Assembly: GCF_963678635.1 (NCBI RefSeq)
Contig: NC_087071.1
Span: 38,217,858-38,281,857, forward strand
DNA from: Symsagittifera roscoffensis
Lineage: Eukaryota > Xenacoelomorpha > Acoela > Convolutidae
Length of the DNA stretch: 64,000 nucleotides
Reading direction: 5' to 3'
Position 1 is the stretch's first letter, and each line of letters starts with the position of its first letter. Below are positions 57,101 through 64,000 of the stretch, piece by piece. A program made the position numbers and the translations under genes. The notes below the pieces were generated by a model. That model searched no databases and was not told where the DNA came from. It saw only the letters and a program-made list of their open reading frames with translations.

Positions 57101-59160
57101 TTGAGTGTTCATGAAAATCTACTTATGTTATGCGATGGTTATGCCGGATTTGATTCACATGTCTGCAATCCTCAAAAAAATCAAATTAGATAGAAGTTAC
57201 GACTTATTGTTCATTTGAAACCATCATTTGCTGGCTTAAGGCAAATAAATGATAACCTCTAACTTGATCCTTGTTTTTGTGACTGCATAAAGGTTTCTTA
57301 AACTGAATTTTTCTCAACATGAGTCAGTTTAACAGACCATCAGCTACTTAAGGCAGCAAGAAAGCCACGTTTCTTAATTTCACAGCTTAACTCTGCTACT
57401 GTCAAAGATAGTTTTTAAAATTACGGGTTCTACAATCACGGCACCTTGAACTTGCAACTTTTTGCTTTCAACGAGCAAATTAACCGATTTTTTCTTGACG
57501 TTTTTACCTTTTTCTCTGCATCTATTAAAGATACCGGATTGAAATTTTGATTCGTGCTATTTGAAGATAATTGAGAGGAGCTAGCCGAATCAAATGTTCA
57601 GAAATTTTATTTGAGGGCGAGCGTAAAAGAGCCAGTTAATCTTAACTAGTTTCAGAGTTGTTCTTAAAAAAAACACAAAGAATACGAGCTTATGGGCTCA
57701 AACTGGTTCTTTGGAAAGCTGATGATCTTCACTTACTCTAAATGTTACCTTATAACAACACAGAGTTGAAAGAGTTCATTGGTCCGGCGTCAAAAATGCT
57801 CGTATTGGTTTTGACCTTTCAGATATTTAATGGTCTTGGGCGCTAATACCAGAAAGTTGGACAAAGTTAGAGGCAATATAACTGCTTATAAGACTCCTGT
57901 GCATAGATCGGAGTTGTCATTTTTCCAAAACATTTGCCGAAAAATTTCTTTTGTTATCTTATTTCGATCATCGGCGCAAAATACAAATACAAATCTCATT
58001 TTTTCCATGCCGGACCGAGTAACTTATCAATACCACCGTCCAATGTTTTTTTCGGGGCATCTCTGCAGCACCAGTGCTTCGAGTAAAGGGCGATAATCAG
58101 CATCCCTAAGAATCACAAATTCAAATTCTTTCTGTTCTTTTTGAGAACTCCTCTGAAACTAGTTAGGATTAACTGGCTATTTTACTCCCTTAAAACAAGA
58201 TTTTTGACTATTTGATTCGGTAAGCTTGTGTTAATATTTAAATCCGATATCTTGAATAGTTGCAAAGAAAAAGATAAAAAGGTGAAAAAAAACCGTTCAT
58301 TTGCTCGCTCAAAGAAAAAAGTCCCTTCTTTGTCCCTTGACTTGACCCTATTTCAATGTTTCACTGAAAAATTTTATCCTTTCGATTTCAATTTAAGAAC
58401 GCTAAAATATGAAATTGCGTTAAATTTTCAAGACAGTTCAATTTTTTAGTCTCTTGATCTATATATATTTGTTCTCATTTTTTCTTACTATTTATATTAC
58501 AATGAAATTAACTATTCAGTTTTCAAAATCTAAAAAAGTTTTTTTTTCTTTGGAAAGAAGTTTTATCGTTCAGCTTGATGTCAAATTGACTTTTTTCCTT
58601 TAAAATTAATAATCTCCATTTGTGAAAATTGCTACGATTTTCAAGTTAAAATGTTCAGAAACTCTGTTGTTAATTTGACCTCAAGTAATGTTATGAGAAA
58701 AAGGTATAATAATTGGGAATGATATGAAAAGGCAAAGATAAAAGTTGAAATTTTTTAGCTAATTCAAAAGTCAGACGTTTTGTATAACGTAGCCTAAATC
58801 AATCCATTCCGTGTAATCCATGCTAATATTGAGGGTTTTGCTGTTGCTAGGTTTTAGTACAGGAGAGAAATGTAACACACTGTTAACATCGACTGAATAC
58901 AATCACAGTTTTAGTTTTGGGGCGATGAATTCTCTGATTCTTTTCCATACACAAATGGCACGGGACTCTTTGCAGTTACGACCCCTTTTGTCGAAGTTTC
59001 TTGTTTCACCACCTTGTATTTGCGCAACGCAATGAATGAGTACAGCTCATTAAGATCCCTCTGTTGACTATATATTCAAAATTTGCTCTTTCAAATAATG
59101 TATCATTAAAGAAAACTTTAACGACGATTTCTCACAAAACATTGAAATCGCAAATAAGTT
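57101..59160. other. Gene-family 3' flank following copy 3
   Basis: Carries the same flank landmarks as the palindrome arms: AGCCACGTTTCTTAATT near 57370 (compare 18837), GGGAATGATATGAAAAGGCAA at 58715 (compare 19673) and the flank element at 58870-59150 (compare 20990-21240). It includes unassigned stretches (57700-58500) without genes. Confidence 0.6.
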
Positions 59161-59473
59161 TAAAACTTGATAATTGTTAGGTTCTCACCTAACTATTATA
59201 AGTTAAACACTTACCATTTAAGTTCACTGATCACCATAAGTTATTAACTTTTTACCAAGCTAACTTCAAAAAACGGCAAAATTATCTGCGATGTTGGTAA
59301 ACATCTCCTCTTTCCATTGACAATTCTCAGACAGTGTTTGACGCATGACAGTAATTCTTTGTAAGAAGGATAACCAAAAAACACTTTTGACAATAATTGA
59401 TTATAGCATACGAATAAGTTCATGTAAAAGTTCATGCGTAAAAATAAATTCATGTAAGTCTTAGTTTTTTGTT
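59161..59473. other. 5' flank of gene copy 4
   Basis: Contains CTCTTTCCATTGACAATTCTCAGACAG, repeated before copy 5 at about 60500 (quoted part: CCATTGACAATTCTCAGAC). The same block in diverged form lies near 9175-9245 of the left arm. Confidence 0.6.
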
Positions 59474-59870
59474 ATGGAAGGCGGAAACGCATTGACTCAC
59501 TTCATGACAGGCAATGAGAGCAGTTTTGAAGATGGTCGACCCTCAACTGAACCAATATTGATTAGAGGAACGCACAATGAACGCCTTGCTCTTAAAAAGT
59601 ACACCAAAACGAGCTATATTGGCTGCAACCGTTTTTATGCACACGAAAATCAGCAGAATTTGATTTATGTGAAAAGTACACACGACAACTACTTTTCATC
59701 AGTGTTCGGTCACCACAAGAAAAATAGAGATTTAAAAAAGTATTTTTGAATGGGCTCATCTTTCAAAGGGGTCAAGGATCAAATGAAAGTTCATTCTAAA
59801 TCCGGATTCACTATTCTTATTTTGTTAATCAGAATTTCAATTGACGTTTCACTCCCACACTCATTTTAAG
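59474..59870 (+). pseudogene. Gene-family copy 4, truncated
   Basis: N-terminal part with MEGGNALTHFMTGNE, GRPSTEPILIRGT and HDNYFSSVFGHHKK, clearly homologous to residues 7-92 of the intact copies. A TGA stop at 59747-59749 ends the 91-codon frame, then homology continues for about 80 bp (SSFKGVKDQMK, SKSGFT) and is lost. This copy has a genuine ATG in the position of the conserved GGG motif. Confidence 0.85.
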
Positions 59871-60532
59871 TCTGGATAGTAGAATAAGCTTTTAGAAAGG
59901 AGCTTGTTAAAATTTTTTCTGACCAAATCACACAATTTTTATGCCAAAATGTGACAAAAGTTTCATGAAATTGCCGAAGGCCAAAATTTTTCCGTTGTTA
60001 AGGGTTATAAGGTAGGCATAAGAAAGAACTGTTACACGCTGTTAATGTCGACTGAAAACAATCACAGTTTTGCTTTTGCGGCAATTGATTCTCTGATTCT
60101 CTTCCATACATCAATAAAATCACACACAATGGCACGGGACTCTTTGCATATACGACCCCTTTTGTCACATTTTCTTGATTTTCGCCTTTTATTTATGCAA
60201 CACATTTTCTTAGTCCTGCATGAACGAGTACAGCCCATTAAGATCCCTCTATTAGAATTTAATTTCAAAAGTTGGTCTTTCAGATAATTTATCATTATAA
60301 AAATTTTCAATGACGAAATCTCTCACACAACACTGAAATCTTAAATATGTTTAAAACAAAAATTTTTTAGGTTCTCACCTAGAAAAATAATCTAAGACTT
60401 AGCATTTAAGTTCTCGGATCCCCATAAGTTTTTAAATTTTTCCCAAAGATTCTTCAAAAAACCGCAAAAATACCTGCGTTACTGGTAAACATCTCATCTT
60501 TCCATTGACAATTGACAATTCTCAGACAGTAT
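59871..60532. other. Interval between gene copies 4 and 5
   Basis: Contains a second copy of the flank element (60010-60330) whose minus strand keeps an 82-codon Cys/Lys/Arg-rich frame (60062-60310), and the 5' flank repeat at 60360-60530. Confidence 0.55.
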
Positions 60533-60960
60533 TTGACTCATGACAGGCAGTAGGAGCAAACTTGAAGATGTTCGACCCTCAATTGAACTAATATTGATTA
60601 GAAAATGCACAATGAACGCCTTGCTTTTAGCTTTTAAAAAGTACACCAAAACAAACAATAATGACTACATCCGTTTTTATACGCAGGATAATTAACAGAA
60701 TTTGATTTATGTGCAAAGTTTACACGACAACTTTTTTTAATCAGAGATCGGTCACCACAAGCCCTATATCGATAAAAGCAGTTTTATTGAGCGCAGTTTT
60801 CAAAGCAGTCCTGGAACAATTAAAATATCACTCTAAAGGCGGCTTCACTATTTTCTCCCTTGCTTATTTAATTGTGAAAAGATCCAGTTTTTCTATTTTC
60901 ATTAACTACTGCAAAATTTTTGATCTCAGAATTTGTTAATCTGAAATAATATTGACATTT
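60533..60960 (+). pseudogene. Gene-family copy 5, degenerate
   Basis: TGACTCATGACAGGCAG at 60535 and TTCGACCCTCAATTGAACTA at 60570 match the start of the intact gene. CACGACAACT at 60723, GGTCACCACAAG at 60749 and TCTAAAGGCGGCTTCACTAT at 60833 mark later parts. Frameshifts throughout. Confidence 0.8.
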
Positions 60961-61246
60961 CGCTCCAAAACTCAATTTAAATCTGGATAAAAGAATACGC
61001 TTTTAGAAAGGAGCTGGTTAAAAGTTTGCAAGACCAACTTTAAAACAAAATCAAACACTTTTTATGCCATAACGTGACTACAAATCCATGAAATTGCCAA
61101 AAACTGACGTAGAACTGAAATAAACTCAAGAAATGAAATTAAGTAGTTTCAGGTTAGTATCAATAGATTAGAGCTAATAATTTAATTTTTGATCAGGCTA
61201 AAATTATGATATATTTTTTTGTTATTGAGTATTATACTCGTGATTT
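60961..61246. other. Gene-family 3' flank following copy 5
   Basis: Ends with GATCAGGCTAAAATT and ATTATACTCGTGATTT, matching 19298-19355 of the right arm, directly before the gap. Confidence 0.6.
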
Positions 61247-61446
61247 NNNNNNNNNNNNNNNNNNNNNNNNNNNNNNNNNNNNNNNNNNNNNNNNNNNNNN
61301 NNNNNNNNNNNNNNNNNNNNNNNNNNNNNNNNNNNNNNNNNNNNNNNNNNNNNNNNNNNNNNNNNNNNNNNNNNNNNNNNNNNNNNNNNNNNNNNNNNNN
61401 NNNNNNNNNNNNNNNNNNNNNNNNNNNNNNNNNNNNNNNNNNNNNN
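61247..61446. other. Scaffold gap (200 N)
   Basis: Second 200-base placeholder gap, at the junction between gene flank and retrotransposon LTR. The first part of the LTR is hidden in it. Confidence 0.98.
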
Positions 61447-61672
61447 TTTTGAATTTAACTTACAACTTAGTAGCTTTCTACAGGAGACCGACTCGTAACA
61501 AACCAGTATACTCTAGATCTATTGAGACTATGAGATATAAGAGTAAGATTAAGATCGGTATCAGATTAAAAAGTTGCACGAATCTATCCGACCAAAAATA
61601 AGATAGCGTGACGAGCAGACAGTGTACCCTATCTGAAATTACTCTATGAGTTAGAACATCCATCCCAACTCA
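61447..61672 (+). repeat. Partial 5' LTR of second retrotransposon (copy E)
   Basis: Matches the last 225 bases of the 30240-30615 LTR (GAGTAAGATTAAGATCGGTA; ATCTGAAATTACTCTATGAG) and ends ACTCA. About 80-85% identical by eye to copy D, so a different insertion age or subfamily. Confidence 0.9.
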
Positions 61673-61674
61673 TC

Positions 61675-61684
61675 TGGTGCGATC
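61675..61684 (+). promoter_or_regulatory. Primer-binding site of copy E
   Basis: TGGTGCGATC two bases after the LTR end, one base different from copy D. Confidence 0.7.
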
Positions 61685-62949
61685 AAAAGTCTCGAACAAG
61701 ACCTTAACAAACAAATTAGCTCAGAACTAACCAAATAAGATTAGACTGAGACAAAAAACATTCCCAAAAATGTTACATGACAATAATTTAATTGAAATGT
61801 CTCTACGACTCAATAGATCTGAGCCATCACTCCGAACAAAACGAGAACTACCCGGTAATGGAAGAAGACCTCGGACGAGAGACGATATACGACTACAAAG
61901 AAACTTACCATTAAGTTTCATGGTCGTACGGCAAAAGTCAACACAACCTTTTATATTTAGAATTCTATTACCGATGAATTTAGATTTTCACTCGCAAACA
62001 AAATATCTTTGAAGAAAAATCTTCAACGACCATCATAGGCGCTAAACCTATTATTGTACAAGAACGACTGATAAAAACATCTCTAGTCGTTTTCTTCAAA
62101 AATAAAATTATAAAAATTATAAAAATAGGCCTATCCTATTTCTTAATTTTCGATAAATAATTTTTTTTTAAAATCTAACAGATCATCAAGGCTTTCCTTG
62201 GATCTTTAATTCACTTTTACCTAATTTAATTTAATTTCATTAATTTTATATCTTGATCATCAAGTTTTATCCTTGGATCAAATAGAACAATTTTGTTTTC
62301 CCCCACACAATTAGTAAAGTCTCAAACGACCTCAAACGTCGATTCACTATCCAACCCTTCCTCAAGACCCAAGACTAATAGAAATTTTTCAACCACACTA
62401 ACCATTCTATATAGGATAAACAGTGAAGAACTTCGGTTATTTATCCTTCACTTGACCCCCTTCTTACCTGACTCAGGATAATACTTAAACTTAGTAAGTT
62501 TAAAATAGTATCGAACGAGCTACTTGTGTTCTAATTATACCTGAACCTTGTGGATCGATTTACTATTCTCCAACCCTTGAACACAATCACTACCCCTAAG
62601 TAAGATTAAGTAAGTTAACACCTTAACTTAGACTTGCCACGAGAAAGTAACAATTATTCTCAGGAACCGATATATATACTTTTCTCTCCAACCCTGAAAA
62701 ACATGAGCCAAGTTAGGCTAACCACAAAAAAATTTAAGAACTAACAGTTTAAGACATTAAAAATCACTAATCCCAATATTGCATCCGTCATCCTAAGCCT
62801 TATGTCACTAGGCAATTTAGGAAATAAACAAACAATAATATTACACAATTGTGAAATAAAAACGAAAAATATGACCTAGTAATCACTCCACATACACAAT
62901 CAGTAGGATATATTAGAACAAAAAGACGGACAATCACAAGAAAAATTTT
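61685..62949 (+). other. Leader of copy E
   Basis: Aligns with 30628-31980 of copy D, including AACAGATCATCAAGGCTTTC and TCAAACGTCGATTCACTA. No ORF. Confidence 0.75.
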
Positions 62950-64000
62950 AAGCAAACAAAGACAGATTACACGAAAAACATTTTCAAAGCGAAGAAACGC
63001 AGCCTCCGAATCAGAAACCAGTAATTTAGAAGAACTTTACAGATTAAAAGACTCCGTAAAAAAAAATTACCAAGTTACTGATACATTATATTTTTCTGAC
63101 TCAGAAACCACATCACAATCATCAATACAATGAGAACGAAGAATAAAAAAGACAAACAAAAACAAACCAGTAAGTCTATACAATTGGAATCTACCAATAA
63201 AACACAATGAAAACTACAAATTAACAGTCATAGAAACACAAAAAAAGTCAAAATGAAGACAGCGAAGAAAACAAAAAATCCATCCTCTCATTTTTAATCA
63301 ATTCACTCACTAATAACAGAGGACAAACACAATTTTGTCAAAATTTAATCGCAAATTCATTTGAAAGAGGAGTTAGTCCATGTAAGCCAAATTTCCAGAA
63401 ATAAAAATCAAAAGACAATTTGTTGATCAGTATTTAAAAGGAATATGTAATCTAACACAACAGTACGGAATCTATACCATAGAAATCCATTCACCAAGTA
63501 AAATTCATGGTAGATATCTACTTCAAACAGACGACGTAGATATAGAGTTTTCAAAAGTATTCACAGAATACATAAAAAATATACAACATCAAAATTCACA
63601 AAGAGCGAATTCAATATCCACTAATGATGTATTCAAAATAATTTATAAATATCCATCTATACTAGAAAACCCAGAATCTCAAGGAACTTCACCAGTTTAA
63701 ACATCAAAACCTACAACTGTAAGACATGATATTACAATATTCTACGAATATTTACACAGAATCCGTGAAAATTTAATCAGTAACGAAGTTTCACAAATTG
63801 TTCAACACGATTTACAAAAAATCTTAGATGGTTTATCATTGATTATTTCACAATTCATATTGATCTAATCTCACAAGCAAGAAAAAATTTTAGACTTCAA
63901 AGTTCAACTGATGACAATGTATTAGCTGAACAGTCAGATTATATTTGGGACCCTGAATGGTCTCATCCACTATTCCTGAACATACCAACAGATATTTCAA
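62950..64000 (+). pseudogene. gag of copy E, better preserved, runs off window
   Basis: From about 62980 a frame can be read with fewer stops than in copy D: SKRRNAASESETSNLEELY, then LYFSDSETT; in another frame 63400-63700 reads GICNLTQQYGIYTIEIHS and DDVDIEFSKVFTEYIKN. The end of the window has IWDPEWSHPLFLNIPTD (63940-63998). Matrix/capsid N-terminal part of Gag; frames shift at least twice and stops (for example near 63700) remain. Confidence 0.7.

Overview
This is a eukaryotic, AT-rich, repeat-dominated window, most likely from an invertebrate animal. It contains Ty3/gypsy elements with an env-like third ORF, a LINE relic and a hAT-like MITE. It also has TTTTCAG-type splice acceptors and two 200-N scaffold gaps (14565-14764 and 61247-61446). 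I cannot name the species. Almost everything is transposon-derived; the only convincing host gene is a multicopy family encoding a roughly 300-residue protein with no firm assignment (loosely DUF7477-like repeats).

1-27 kb: a decayed Ty3/gypsy pol fragment (1-1345) leads into a locally inverted pair of repeat/pol composites (1345-3420 and 4010-6010). From about 3790 to 27060 the sequence is one giant imperfect palindrome. Its left arm is 3790-14132, its right arm 15370-27060, and the centre holds a 200-N gap plus a third, ~98% identical 600-bp piece. Each arm carries one intact copy of the host-type gene (10927-11826 minus; 17651-18550 plus) in divergent orientation. Arm-specific differences include a hAT-like MITE (right only), a GCGGAATCCGC-rich element (right only) and a 231-bp near-perfect hairpin (left only).

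27-30 kb: low-complexity DNA. There is an 18-bp G-rich minisatellite (27737-28325), a repeat fragment, a 22-bp minisatellite (28700-29145) and a C-rich/G-rich block (29570-29835).

30-49 kb: a complete but dead 18.6-kb Ty3/gypsy-type LTR retrotransposon (30240-48870). Its LTRs start TG and end CA, a 4-bp CCAC target duplication flanks it, and a primer-binding site follows the 5' LTR. Gag, a protease remnant, RT, RNase H and an integrase tail can be traced. The integrase core is missing and a 1.4-kb segment is tandemly duplicated. Downstream lie an env-like region, an unexplained accessory ORF and an antisense cysteine-rich ORF just before the 3' LTR.

49-56.7 kb: two small TIR elements, a minus-strand LINE reverse-transcriptase relic (50918-52255) and a candidate short gene with TATA box and AATAAA (54822-55255).

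56.7-61.2 kb: three broken copies of the same host-type gene in tandem with their shared flanks, so the palindrome arms are two members of a wider duplicated locus. 61.4-64 kb: the 5' end of a second copy of the LTR element (partial LTR, primer-binding site, gag), running off the window.

The window therefore reads as a segmentally duplicated small gene family being invaded, inverted and eroded by retroelements.
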